38,840 bases of DNA from JAIVHA01 sp965367295 (GTDB lineage Bacteria; Pseudomonadota; Gammaproteobacteria; DSM-19610): the NCBI GenBank assembly GCA_965367295.1, contig CBDUHN010000034.1:1-38840 (forward strand), read 5' to 3'. Made by a program: the position numbers and the translations under genes. The stretch's first letter is position 1, and every line of letters begins with the position of its first letter. This document shows, in pieces, positions 1-8,311 of the stretch. The notes beneath the pieces were generated by a model. That model saw nothing but the letters and a program-made list of their open reading frames with translations. It did no database searches and was not told where the DNA came from.

Positions 1-842
1 CCCAGGCAGTCCTCCAGCACCTCGATGTAGCGCTTCAGTTCCACCGGCTGCTGGTTGCCGATGTTATAGAGGGCATAGGGGCCATTACTGGTGGCGGAAT
101 CAGGCTGTGCGCCACTCCAGTCCGGATTCGGTTGGGCGACGCGGTCCAGCACCCGGATCACACCTTCGACGATGTCGTCGATGTAGGTGAAATCGCGGCG
201 GTGATTGCCGTAGTTGAACACGTCGATGGGTTCGCCGGCGAGGATCTTGCGGGTGAACAGGAACAGCGCCATGTCGGGACGACCCCAGGGACCGTACACG
301 GTGAAGAAGCGCAGGCCGGTGGTGGGCAGTCGATACAGGTGGCTGTAGGTGTGCGCCATCAGCTCATTGGCCTTCTTGGTGGCGGCATAGATACTGACGG
401 GGTGATCCACGTTGTCATGCACCGAGAAGGGCATGGTGGTATTGGAGCCATACACCGAACTGCTGGAGGCATAGACCAGGTGCTCCACCCCGTTGTGCCG
501 GCAGCCTTCCAGGATGTTCATGAAACCGACGATGTTGGTATCCACGTAGGCATGGGGATTTTCCAGGGAGTAGCGCACCCCTGCCTGGGCCGCCAGATTC
601 ACCACCCGGTGCGGTTTGTGCCTGGCGAACACCTCGGCGATGCCGTCGCGATCTTCCAGGTCGATGCGCACATCGGTAAACCCGGGGTGATCCGCAGTGC
701 GCGCCAGGCGCGCCTTTTTCAGATTGACATCGTAGTAGTCGTTGAGGTTGTCGATGCCGATGACCTCATCCCCCCTCTCCAGCAGTCGCAGGGACAGGTT
801 GGAGCCGATAAAACCGGCCGCGCCGGTGATCAAAACCTTCAT
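1..842 (-). CDS. UDP-glucuronate 4-epimerase-type NAD-dependent sugar epimerase (3' end off window)
   Basis: Short-chain dehydrogenase/reductase that would interconvert UDP-sugar C4 epimers (UDP-GlcA/UDP-GalA or the N-acetylated uronates) for capsule, O-antigen or exopolysaccharide synthesis in the cytoplasm. The minus-strand frame starts at an ATG at 842 with MKVLITGAAGFIGSN, the N-terminal Rossmann glycine motif (TGAAGFIG, residues 6-13). It continues with NLAAQAGVRYS, the catalytic SSS region (YASSSSVYG) and the YxxxK pair in SIYAATKK. A GLRFFTVYGPWGRPDM segment is typical of the UDP-glucuronate epimerase branch. About 280 codons are visible; the family is usually about 335, so the last roughly 55 residues lie beyond position 1. 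It follows tviB on the same strand after 135 bp that contains a repeat pair. A TviC-like UDP-GlcNAcA epimerase is the main alternative, since TviB and TviC work in sequence. Confidence 0.9.
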   Translation of the reverse strand, partial: MKVLITGAAGFIGSNLSLRLLERGDEVIGIDNLNDYYDVNLKKARLARTADHPGFTDVRIDLEDRDGIAEVFARHKPHRVVNLAAQAGVRYSLENPHAYVDTNIVGFMNILEGCRHNGVEHLVYASSSSVYGSNTTMPFSVHDNVDHPVSIYAATKKANELMAHTYSHLYRLPTTGLRFFTVYGPWGRPDMALFLFTRKILAGEPIDVFNYGNHRRDFTYIDDIVEGVIRVLDRVAQPNPDWSGAQPDSATSNGPYALYNIGNQQPVELKRYIEVLEDCL

Positions 843-893
843 GTGCTTACCTTTGTTTATCGCGTGGTTATCCTGGCAGGGGTTGTGCCTACG

Positions 894-949
894 CCCCCTG
901 TAGCTGCGAATTCATTCGCATCACCTCCATTCGCCGTTCGCAGCTGCAG
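894..949. repeat. Inverted pair of REP-like GTAG-hairpin repeats
   Basis: The plus-strand arm CCCCCTGTAGCTGCG begins at 894 and runs into the palindrome TGCGAATTCATTCGCA (to 920). The minus-strand arm reads CTGCAGCTGCGAACGGCGAA from 949 down. The foot tetranucleotide GTAG/GCAG followed by a hairpin is the layout of REP elements. The pair lies between the stop of tviB (978) and the start of the epimerase (842), so it would be inside their transcript. Confidence 0.6.
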
Positions 950-977
950 CGTAACGAATGAATCAGAGGTTTCTTCG

Positions 978-2255
978 TTATAAACGCCCGTCCACCGCAT
1001 CCGCCGGCAGCAGGTATTTCACATCGAACAGCACCGCGCCGGGTTTGCCAAAGGCACGGATTCCGTCCACGCCCAGTTTCTTGAACTGGTCATGGGCGAC
1101 GGTGAGCAGGATCGCATCATAGGCACCCGACTCGGGTGAGGCGACCGGCCGAATCCCGTATTCATGCACCGCCTCGTCCGCATCCACCCAGGGGTCATAC
1201 ACATCCACCTGCATGCTGTACCCCTGCAGGGTCTCGATCACATCCACCACGCGGGTATTGCGCAGATCGGGACAATTTTCCTTGAAGGTCAACCCCAGCA
1301 CCAGCACGCGTGCATCGGCCACCTGCAAATGCTTGTGGGACATGAGCCGCACCAGCCGTTCGGCCACATGCGGCCCCATGCTGTCATTGATCCGGCGCCC
1401 GGCCAGGATCACTTCAGGATGATGGCCGATCTCCTGCGCCTTGTGGGTCAGGTAATAGGGATCGACGCCAATACAGTGACCGCCCACCAGCCCGGGCCGG
1501 AAGGGCAGGAAATTCCACTTGGTGCCCGCCGCCTTCAACACCGCTTCGGTATCGATGCCCATCTTGCCAAAGATCAGTGACAACTCGTTGACCAGGGCGA
1601 TGTTCACATCGCGCTGGGTGTTTTCGATCACTTTGGCGGCCTCGGCGACGCGGATGCTTTCGGCCTTGTGGGTGCCGGCCACGATCACGCTCTTGTAGAG
1701 CGCATCGACAAAATCGGCGGCCTCAGGCGTGGAGCCGGACGTCACCTTGAGGATATTCGTAACCCGATGCTCCTTGTCTCCCGGGTTGATGCGTTCCGGG
1801 CTATAGCCGACATAGAAATCCTCATTCAGCTTGAGACCGGAACCCGCTTCCATGAGCGGCACACAAACCTCTTCGGTGGCGCCGGGATAGACAGTGGACT
1901 CAAAGATGGCCACATCCCCGCGCTTGAGGATTTTCCCCAGGGTCCGGCTGGCAGACTCCAGCGGTCGCAGGTCGGGGCGCTTGGCCTGATCGATGGGTGT
2001 GGGCACGGTAACGATGTAGACATTACAGGCTTCCAGTTCAGTGGCCTGATCCGTGAAGCTGAGTTTCGTCGCTTCCTTCAGTTCATCGCTGGACACTTCC
2101 AGGGTGCTGTCCTTGCCCTGCCTGAGTTCGGCAATGCGCTCGGTCTTCAGGTCGAATCCTACGACGGCAAACTGCTTGCCGAACTCCACGGCCAGCGGCA
2201 GCCCCACATACCCCAGTCCGATAATGCCTATTTTTGTCTCTTCCAGCGTCAACAT
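978..2255 (-). CDS. tviB: UDP-N-acetylglucosamine/-hexosamine 6-dehydrogenase, TviB/VipA family
   Basis: NAD-dependent nucleotide-sugar dehydrogenase that oxidises C6 of a UDP-HexNAc to the uronic acid, feeding a surface polysaccharide. The N-terminal Rossmann motif GLGYVGLP lies at residues 13-20 and is followed by the central helical domain. The catalytic cysteine is C261 in GGHCIGVDPYYLTHK, and the C-terminal UDP-binding domain contains GLTFKENCPDLRNTR. Length (425) and the ending (DVKYLLPADAVDGRL) resemble Salmonella Vi-antigen TviB from memory. The ATG at 2255 has an AAGAAGAG ribosome-binding region 5 bp upstream. The epimerase at 842 is downstream on the same strand, so together they resemble a TviB-TviC or WbpO-type precursor module. 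No glycosyltransferases are visible, so the final polymer is unknown. Confidence 0.93.
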   Translation of the reverse strand: MLTLEETKIGIIGLGYVGLPLAVEFGKQFAVVGFDLKTERIAELRQGKDSTLEVSSDELKEATKLSFTDQATELEACNVYIVTVPTPIDQAKRPDLRPLESASRTLGKILKRGDVAIFESTVYPGATEEVCVPLMEAGSGLKLNEDFYVGYSPERINPGDKEHRVTNILKVTSGSTPEAADFVDALYKSVIVAGTHKAESIRVAEAAKVIENTQRDVNIALVNELSLIFGKMGIDTEAVLKAAGTKWNFLPFRPGLVGGHCIGVDPYYLTHKAQEIGHHPEVILAGRRINDSMGPHVAERLVRLMSHKHLQVADARVLVLGLTFKENCPDLRNTRVVDVIETLQGYSMQVDVYDPWVDADEAVHEYGIRPVASPESGAYDAILLTVAHDQFKKLGVDGIRAFGKPGAVLFDVKYLLPADAVDGRL

Positions 2256-2384
2256 GTTTACTCTTCTTTAGTTATTCCATGAACCGATCCCCCGCGGATG
2301 GGGGCGGACCCAAATAGCGCCTGTATACACATGAAACCCCCAGGCCGGGGTACCGGAAAGCCCCTCTCCCTGACGGACCCCGTC

Positions 2385-2945
2385 TTACTTATTCTTCGCC
2401 ACCGGCAGGGATAGCCGTTCCACGCTGCGTACCGTCTCCAGCGCCTCGGTACGCAGTTTGTGGGCAATCAGCCAGGGGCCGATCAGCGGCGGCACCCAGA
2501 AGTCCGGCACCACCTCGGCCAGTACCCGTACCCGGGTCTGCTGTCCTTCCTCCCACACATAGGCGCGGGCTACGCCATAGCGGAAGTGACTCAGCTCCGG
2601 CAACACATTGGCGGAAAGATAGCTGCCGTTGACCTCGACCACATCCTGCACCTGCACCAGCCGCTTGCAAAAGAAATACACGCAGGCATCGGTCACGACA
2701 CGCACCCGGTAATCCCCGGCACCACGCTGTTCCAGTACTTCGCTTAACTGAATCGCCTCATTCAACCGGCCATAATGGGGATAATCCGTCAGCAAACGCC
2801 AGACTTCGGCCCTGGGTGCATCCAGCCGCATATCCACTTCAACGGTATAGAGCCCGTGATCATGCCCGGCCTGGGCCACCAGCACCTCTCCAGCCGCCAC
2901 CGGGCCGGCTACCGCCAACCATAACCAGAATGCCAGGATACGCAT
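2385..2945 (-). CDS. Periplasmic SRPBCC/START-like (polyketide cyclase-type) protein
   Basis: A 186-residue protein with a signal peptide (MRILAFWLWLAVAGPVAAG, cleavage near residue 18-19), so probably exported. The mature part opens with a strand ending in VDMRLDAPRAEVWRLLTDYPHYGRLNEAI, the hallmark start of SRPBCC/START-domain ligand-binding proteins. It ends in a long helix (PLIGPWLIAHKLRTEALETVRSVERL) that usually closes the hydrophobic cavity. Two cysteines sit close together in TDACVYFFCKR and could form a disulfide. It begins 3 bp after the stop of the upstream AsmA-family gene, so the two are almost certainly cotranscribed and translationally coupled. The ligand is unknown; a lipid or envelope role is inferred only from the neighbour. 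Confidence 0.8.
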   Translation of the reverse strand: MRILAFWLWLAVAGPVAAGEVLVAQAGHDHGLYTVEVDMRLDAPRAEVWRLLTDYPHYGRLNEAIQLSEVLEQRGAGDYRVRVVTDACVYFFCKRLVQVQDVVEVNGSYLSANVLPELSHFRYGVARAYVWEEGQQTRVRVLAEVVPDFWVPPLIGPWLIAHKLRTEALETVRSVERLSLPVAKNK

Positions 2946-2948
2946 GAC

Positions 2949-5060
2949 TTAGCGGAACAGGCCTTTCAGTTTATTTTCAAGCTTCTGTTTGGCCTTGTCT
3001 TCCAATTGCTGTTTCTTTTCGTCAACTTTCTGTTCCACTTCAGCCTTGACCTTCTGTTTGAGCACTTCCTCCAGCCTGACCTGGTAGCTCGGCGCGCTGT
3101 AACTGCCACCGACATGCACCGGTATCACCAGGCCCTTGAGCTCGTTCATGGCCTGCGCGCCCTGTCCCACCGGACTGCCCACCACCTTGGCCAGCAAGTC
3201 GTAGTCGATGGTTTCCTGCGCCAGATGGGTACTGCCCTTGCCGGTCACGCGGAAGTAGGGGCTATTGGCCACCAGGTCTTCATTGCGCACCAGGCCGTTG
3301 GTCACCTGTGCCGTACCCCGGATCTCGGTGAAGCGGGTTTCCACCTCACCGCTATCGGTCGGCGCCGGCTGCCCCTTGAGGACGGCGCGGGCCTTCTCGA
3401 TCATGCCCGCCAGATCGAACCCCTTGATGCGGCCGTCGGTAAAGGCGAAGGAGAGATTGCCATTGAGGGTCTTGCGCAGGGACTCCGGCGTAATGCCCGT
3501 CCCGCGGAGGGTAACCTGCACATCCGCCACTCCGCCCAGACGATCATCACCGGTCAGGTCTTTCAACAGCGGCCCCGCCTGTACTCCCGACACCTTCTCG
3601 TTCATCGCAATACGCGGGGTATCCTGACGCGCATCGAAGGTGAGGTCGCCATCATAGCGGCCCTCGTAGAGTTTGGCCTGTGCCGGATGCACCCGTATCA
3701 CGCCATCCTTCGCCTTGAGGGTGAACAGTACATCGCGGCTGCGCAGCTGGAACGCCTTGAGTGACTGGATGCGGAAGGAACCCGCGACATCCAGGGCCCG
3801 CAGGGTCTCCAGCGGCAATTCGCTGGCCGCTGCTGCGGCCGCCGTGGTGGGCGGCACCGGTGCCGCCGGGGCATCGGGCGCCGGCGGTGGCAGGTAGCGG
3901 TCGGCATCGATCTGGTCCAGGGTGAAATCAAAACGGATCGCCGGAGCGGCAAAATTTGCCACGCTCAACTGACCGGTAATCGCGCTGTCGTCGAGCCGCA
4001 ACCGGATATCGCTCAGCTTCACATCCCGGGGCGTGGCCGCCAGCGTGAGCTCGGCATCCGCCTTGCCGAGCACCACCGGGTCGGCGGTTTCCGGCACCTC
4101 GATGGCCAGTTGCTGCATCACCTCGCGGGGCACGAACTCACCCAGCTTCAGGCGGCCGCTGAATTGCGGCACCTCGGCCTGCAGATCCCTGCCCTGCAAC
4201 TGGCCGGTGATTTTCAAGCCCAGCGCCGAGAGGACGAATTCCGGCAGGTCGAGGGTCTGTTTGGCCAGGTCCAGATCCAGCACCTTGCTGGTCAGACTGG
4301 ACGCCAGCGCACCGCCAGGCAGCCCGGCGCCGTGCAGATCCGTACTGAAATCCAGGTCCGACAGCTTCACCTGTTGCAGGGATTCGGCCACCCAGACCTG
4401 CCCGCTGAAGCTAATACCGCCCTGCATTTCCGGCTGGGCAGCCTTGAGCTGCAGGGAAAGTTCCAGCTCCACCGGATCACCGGGTACGATGGCGCCGGAG
4501 GTCAGGCTCAACTGTTCGATATCATAACGGGCACCGGTGCTGCGGTCGTCCCACACCACCTGGGCATCCGTAAGCCGCACGCCGCCAATGGCCAGCCCCG
4601 CCAGGGCCAGCCCCCCGCCCTGTTCCGGCGCGGCGGACGGTTCCGGGGCCTGGCCTTCACCGGCCAGGTCCGCCCAGTTGCTGATCCCCTTTTCGTTACG
4701 AGCCAGGTGCAGGCGCAATCCCTCCAGCACCACGGTGTCCATCTGCACTTCCTTGCGCAGCAGGGGCAACAGCTTGAGCCGTACCTGCACATCACTCACC
4801 TGGGCAAAGGGCTGCTCGCCAAAGCCCGCGGCATTGCTCAGCCGGGTCGGTCCGATCTCCATCCCCAACCAGGGGAACACCGACAGGCCGATGTCGCCCT
4901 CGATCACCAGCTCGCGACCGGTCTGTTTCCGTACTGCATCGGCGATTTCGGTTTTGTAGTCGTTGGGATCAATGATCAGGGGCAGGACAATGGCCGCCAC
5001 CACCAGCAAGGCCACCAGGCCACCCACCAGGATGAGTAGAATTCGGAGTACTTTTCCCAT
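2949..5060 (-). CDS. AsmA family protein
   Basis: A 703-residue envelope protein of the AsmA family, the bridge-like proteins anchored in the inner membrane and implicated in phospholipid or outer-membrane homeostasis. There is one N-terminal membrane helix (about residues 4-29, VLRILLILVGGLVALLVVAA), then IDPNDYKTEIADAVRKQTGR, the canonical AsmA opening after the helix. The C-terminal AsmA_2 region contains LRKTLNGNLSFAFTDGRIKG. A Pro/Ala linker occurs near the middle, and the end is a Lys/Glu-rich coiled coil (KVKAEVEQKVDEKKQQLEDK). The ATG at 5060 was chosen because AAGGA lies upstream and the helix then sits at the N-terminus; an in-frame start at 5099 adds 13 polar residues and lacks a ribosome-binding site. 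Confidence 0.9.
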   Translation of the reverse strand: MGKVLRILLILVGGLVALLVVAAIVLPLIIDPNDYKTEIADAVRKQTGRELVIEGDIGLSVFPWLGMEIGPTRLSNAAGFGEQPFAQVSDVQVRLKLLPLLRKEVQMDTVVLEGLRLHLARNEKGISNWADLAGEGQAPEPSAAPEQGGGLALAGLAIGGVRLTDAQVVWDDRSTGARYDIEQLSLTSGAIVPGDPVELELSLQLKAAQPEMQGGISFSGQVWVAESLQQVKLSDLDFSTDLHGAGLPGGALASSLTSKVLDLDLAKQTLDLPEFVLSALGLKITGQLQGRDLQAEVPQFSGRLKLGEFVPREVMQQLAIEVPETADPVVLGKADAELTLAATPRDVKLSDIRLRLDDSAITGQLSVANFAAPAIRFDFTLDQIDADRYLPPPAPDAPAAPVPPTTAAAAAASELPLETLRALDVAGSFRIQSLKAFQLRSRDVLFTLKAKDGVIRVHPAQAKLYEGRYDGDLTFDARQDTPRIAMNEKVSGVQAGPLLKDLTGDDRLGGVADVQVTLRGTGITPESLRKTLNGNLSFAFTDGRIKGFDLAGMIEKARAVLKGQPAPTDSGEVETRFTEIRGTAQVTNGLVRNEDLVANSPYFRVTGKGSTHLAQETIDYDLLAKVVGSPVGQGAQAMNELKGLVIPVHVGGSYSAPSYQVRLEEVLKQKVKAEVEQKVDEKKQQLEDKAKQKLENKLKGLFR

Positions 5061-5390
5061 GAGATCCAGTCCTTTTCCTTTGTGGCCCGCGGCCGGCATT
5101 GCACGGCGCGTGCCTGTGGGGTATTCCAGTATAGAGGCTCCCCGGCATCAGGGACACCCCGCTTTTCATTGCAATAACAATCATATATCACGATCGCCCG
5201 CTGACCCGCGCAATACCTGATGCAGATCAGGGTAACCCCGCCGGTGGCTTGCATATTTATCGGGAAGCACTATTACCTGAAGAGGGACACCATATCCGGC
5301 CGCAAGTGCCGGCGAGGATCCCGCCAGGCACGGCACCCGGTTGCCGGTAGCACGCCTGTCCCCCGTACTTCATCAACAGGAGTATCGTTT
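5061..5390. other. 330-bp divergent intergenic region
   Basis: Lies between the AsmA-family gene (minus) and the host-attachment-like gene (plus). It contains the FNR-type palindrome at 5217-5230, a weak -35/-10 pair (TTGCAT at 5249, TATTAC at 5271) and an AGGAG at 5378. A plus-strand open frame upstream of 5391 has no ribosome-binding site and is not believed to be coding. Nothing else was recognised. Confidence 0.5.
5217..5230. promoter_or_regulatory. FNR/DNR-type palindrome (putative)
   Basis: The sequence cTGATgcagATCAg matches 8 of 10 positions of the FNR/ANR/DNR consensus TTGAT-N4-ATCAA. Its centre is about 60 bp upstream of the start predicted from the weak promoter TTGCAT-N16-TATTAC (5249-5276). 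That is near the -61.5 spacing used by class I FNR/CRP activation. It would control the gene at 5391. A Crp/Fnr protein with the FNR recognition signature is encoded at 30499. Confidence 0.4.
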
Positions 5391-5888
5391 ATGAGCAATG
5401 ACTGCATTGTCGTCGCAGACGGAGCCCGCGCCCGTTTTTTCACCCTCATGGAAGCCGAGCATCCGGAAATTCAATCCAGCCCCAATCTTATCGAGATCCA
5501 CGACCTGGTTCAGCCGGAAAAGGAAATGCACAAGGGCGAACTCTGGTCGGAAACCCGCACCGGCCGTAACCGGGGCACCAACGGCGGCCCTTCCCATGGC
5601 TACGATGATCATCGCAGCCAGCATGCCGAAGAAAACGACAAGCGCTTTGCCCGCAGCGTAGCCGAACAGGCCGCCAGGCTCGCGCACAGCCAGCAGACCC
5701 GCAATGTCATCCTGGTGGCCCACAAGCGCATGCTGGGCATGCTGCGCGGCTGCATGGAACCGCTGATCAAGACCGGTGTGGAAGTGCGGGAGCTGGCCAA
5801 GGACCTCAGCAAGCTCAATCCGATCGAACTCCATGAACACCTGGCGCGGGAACGGCTGATTCCTCAGCGCCGCACGCCCGCCAACTGA
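5391..5888 (+). CDS. Host attachment / baeRF-like family protein
   Basis: A 165-residue cytoplasmic protein beginning MSNDCIVVADGARARFF, the typical first strand and turn of the 'host attachment' family (AtsE-like), whose fold relates to the archaeal/eukaryotic release factor 1 (baeRF) group. A histidine- and glycine-rich middle (RNRGTNGGPSHGYDDHRSQH) is followed by FARSVAEQAARLAH and VILVAHKRMLGMLR, the helix-strand core shared by the family. The biochemical role is not established; the family name comes from a plant-associated bacterium, and most members sit in free-living proteobacteria. The start at 5391 is fixed by AGGAG 8 bp upstream. It stands alone, convergent with the ATPase gene at 5940, and may be under an FNR-type site. 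Confidence 0.82.
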   Translation: MSNDCIVVADGARARFFTLMEAEHPEIQSSPNLIEIHDLVQPEKEMHKGELWSETRTGRNRGTNGGPSHGYDDHRSQHAEENDKRFARSVAEQAARLAHSQQTRNVILVAHKRMLGMLRGCMEPLIKTGVEVRELAKDLSKLNPIELHEHLARERLIPQRRTPAN

Positions 5889-5909
5889 GGTACTGCCACT
5901 CCTACCTGG

Positions 5910-5930
5910 CCCTCTCCCGGAGGGAGAGGG
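5910..5930. repeat. Perfect 9-bp inverted repeat between convergent genes
   Basis: CCCTCTCCC at 5910-5918 pairs perfectly with GGGAGAGGG at 5922-5930 across a 3-base loop. It sits in the 51-bp gap between the convergent genes ending at 5888 and 5940. There is no U-tract on either strand, so a factor-independent terminator is only possible. The motif resembles GGGAGAGGG-type intergenic repeats that I recall from other proteobacteria. Confidence 0.55.
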
Positions 5931-5939
5931 CGCCCACCG

Positions 5940-8057
5940 CTACTCCAGTCGTACCCGGTACGCCTCCGCCAGCGAGATCTGTCCGGACCGGGCCAGCTCG
6001 ATGGCATTGGCCGTCAGCGGCACCATGCCATCACGGATCGCCTGCTCGCGAATCGTATCGGCGGCCACTTCCGGGGTCAGCAGGCTGCGTAACGCGGGGG
6101 TGAACAGCAGCAGTTCATACACCGCCTTGCGACCGTGGAATCCGGTCTGGTTGCATTCACTGCAACCGACACTGTGATAAAACGGCTCGTCGGCCGCGAT
6201 CCCCAGGGTCTTGCGCATCAATTTGTCCACTGGCTCCCCGGTTCGGCAATGGGGGCAGTTCAGCCGTACCAGCCGCTGCGCCAGCACCCCGAGCAGCGAG
6301 GACTTCACCAGAAAGCTCTCCACCCCCATCTCGATCAGACGGGTCACGGCGGTGGGGGCGTCATTGGTATGCAGGGTGCTGAGCACCAGGTGACCGGTAA
6401 GCGCACTTTCCACGGCGATCTTGGCGGTTTCCTGGTCGCGGATCTCGCCCACCATCACCACGTCGGGATCATGGCGCAGGATGTTACGCAGCGCCCGGGC
6501 GAAGGTGAATCCTGGCGCCGTATTCACCTGGATCTGCTGGATGTCATCGATGTGATACTCCACCGGATCTTCGATGGTAATGATATTGACGTTCTGCTTT
6601 TTCACTTCCTGCAACGCGGCATACAGCGTCGTGGACTTGCCGGAGCCGGTGGGCCCGGTCACCAGCAGCATACCGTAGCTCTTGTGCAGCAGGTCGGTGA
6701 ACACCTCGGCATCGCGCTGATTGAATCCCAGTTCGGCAACGGAGCGTAAACCGGCGCTGGCGTTGAGCAGCCGGATCACCACGCTTTCGCCTTCCACCGT
6801 GGGAATGACGGAGATCCGCATATCCACCACCGTCTTGCGCTCCACCATGCGCGCGCGACCATCCTGCGGCAGGCGCCGCTCGGCGATGTTCATGCGCCCG
6901 AGGATCTTGATACGCGCCACCACCGCCGGCAGCAACAGTTTGGCGAGATCCCGCACATGCACCAGCGAACCATCCTGGCGGAACAGCAACTCCACCTTCT
7001 TGTCCCCGGGGCGCAGGTGAATATCGGAGGCACCGCGGTGAATGGCATCCAGCAGAATGCTGTTCACCAACCGTACCACCGGCTTTTCTTTACCCAGCCG
7101 CTCCATTTCCTGCAACGGCAGCGCGGTTTCCAGCTCGCGCTGGGCCACGGTTTCCAGTTCCTCCAGCGCGCCGCTGTTTTCCTGCACACCGTAGTAACGG
7201 TCGATGGCGGCACTGAGATCCTCTTCCTCGGCCACCGCACTATCAACACTGCAGCCGCTGATCAGGTGCAGCATGCTGAGCAGCTCGGCATCGGCCGGGT
7301 TGCGCAGCGCCACCACCAGCCGATCGTGAAACTTCATCAATGGCAGTACCAGGTGGCCGCGGGCGAACTCCTCGGGGATCAACGACAGGGCATGCACATC
7401 CAGGTCGAAATTCCGCAGCTCCACGAAGGGAACACCAAGGCGCAGCGCCAGTTCACGGGCCGGCTGCACGCCCACCCCCGCTTCATGGGGATGCAGCAGA
7501 TCGGCCATCCCCTCCCGCTGCAGCGGGTCGTTTTGTACAGCAATGCGATCCACCAGCTGGCGGCTACTGCAAACCGGTGCCGCCAGGTCCAGGCCGCCGG
7601 CCTCCTCTTCCCCGTGCCCCCGGCCCTCCACCTCACCGATGCGATACCTGTCCAGCGCAACCATGGGCACAAACAGGCGCCGCACCGTGCCATCCTCCTG
7701 GCGGGCCAGCAGGTGCAGGCCGAACCGGTCACAGCGGTATTCATAACAGGTGCCCTGCAACATCTCCTGGTCCACATAGTGGACCTGGAACAGTTCACCT
7801 TCCTGGTGCGTTACCAACGCCGCTTCCAGCGGCTGTTCGAAACGCAGCCAGCGCAGGCGCACAAAGGGAATCGAGGCTTCGGCGGCATCCTCTGCGGAGC
7901 GCACCAGGCAGCGCTGCTTGCGGGCATTGAAGGCCAGCAGCTCTCCGCTCATTCGTTTGCCGTCCACCATTTCCAGCAGCACGGCCGCACCGGTACCCGG
8001 CGCGGCCAGGGCGTCGGCGGCGAACTGATCCGGGGCGAGACTCAACAGGTTACTCAT
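5940..8057 (-). CDS. Orphan GspE/PulE/PilB-type secretion ATPase with N-terminal extension
   Basis: Hexameric ATPase of the type II secretion/type IV pilus family, about 705 residues where the family is usually 500-570. Residues 1-150 are an extra region with two beta-rich segments (VLLEMVDGKRMSGELLAF; GELFQVHYVDQEMLQG) of unknown role. The GspE N-terminal domain follows, roughly residues 180-300 (LRLGVPFVELRNFDL, GHLVLPLMKFHDRLVVALRNP). The ATPase core has Walker A GPTGSGKST at about 468, the Asp box TIEDPVEYHID, Walker B DPDVVMVGEIRD and the His box STLHTNDAP. A zinc-type tetracysteine is CPHC...CSEC (about 601-635). No pilin, platform protein or secretin lies nearby. The ATG at 8057 was chosen although no clear ribosome-binding site precedes it; a TTG lies immediately before. 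Confidence 0.9.
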   Translation of the reverse strand: MSNLLSLAPDQFAADALAAPGTGAAVLLEMVDGKRMSGELLAFNARKQRCLVRSAEDAAEASIPFVRLRWLRFEQPLEAALVTHQEGELFQVHYVDQEMLQGTCYEYRCDRFGLHLLARQEDGTVRRLFVPMVALDRYRIGEVEGRGHGEEEAGGLDLAAPVCSSRQLVDRIAVQNDPLQREGMADLLHPHEAGVGVQPARELALRLGVPFVELRNFDLDVHALSLIPEEFARGHLVLPLMKFHDRLVVALRNPADAELLSMLHLISGCSVDSAVAEEEDLSAAIDRYYGVQENSGALEELETVAQRELETALPLQEMERLGKEKPVVRLVNSILLDAIHRGASDIHLRPGDKKVELLFRQDGSLVHVRDLAKLLLPAVVARIKILGRMNIAERRLPQDGRARMVERKTVVDMRISVIPTVEGESVVIRLLNASAGLRSVAELGFNQRDAEVFTDLLHKSYGMLLVTGPTGSGKSTTLYAALQEVKKQNVNIITIEDPVEYHIDDIQQIQVNTAPGFTFARALRNILRHDPDVVMVGEIRDQETAKIAVESALTGHLVLSTLHTNDAPTAVTRLIEMGVESFLVKSSLLGVLAQRLVRLNCPHCRTGEPVDKLMRKTLGIAADEPFYHSVGCSECNQTGFHGRKAVYELLLFTPALRSLLTPEVAADTIREQAIRDGMVPLTANAIELARSGQISLAEAYRVRLE

Positions 8058-8145
8058 CAAAAACCACTACAGGCTGTCTTCCGATAACCAGTATTGCGGC
8101 AGCAGACGCCCCGGAGTAAAGAGGAGAGAGGAATCGGGGAAGGAT

Positions 8146-8219
8146 TGGAGCGGGTGAAGGGAATCGAACCCTCGTGATTTGCTTGGGAAGCAAAAGTTCT
8201 ACCATTGAACTACACCCGC
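8146..8219 (-). tRNA. tRNA-Gly (anticodon CCC)
   Basis: The minus strand folds as a complete cloverleaf. The acceptor stem GCGGGTG pairs with CACCCGC, the D arm is GTTC...GAAC, the anticodon stem TTTGC/GCAAA encloses loop TTCCCAA, and the T arm contains GGTTCGATTCC. The anticodon at loop positions 3-5 is CCC, reading GGG codons. The arms closely resemble E. coli glyU from memory. The 3' CCA is encoded (positions 8148-8146). The ATPase gene lies 89 bp downstream on the same strand. Confidence 0.97.
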
Positions 8220-8311
8220 CGGTGGCAGGCATTCTAGGGATATCCGCCGCAACTTGTCCAGAACACGACAATCCGCCTGCCCGATCCACTCCCCGCGGGG
8301 GGGGATCGGGC

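Noticed and set aside
132..983. 283-codon plus-strand frame at the window start
   Set aside because: Antisense to the epimerase; the minus-strand frame carries clear Rossmann and YxxxK motifs.
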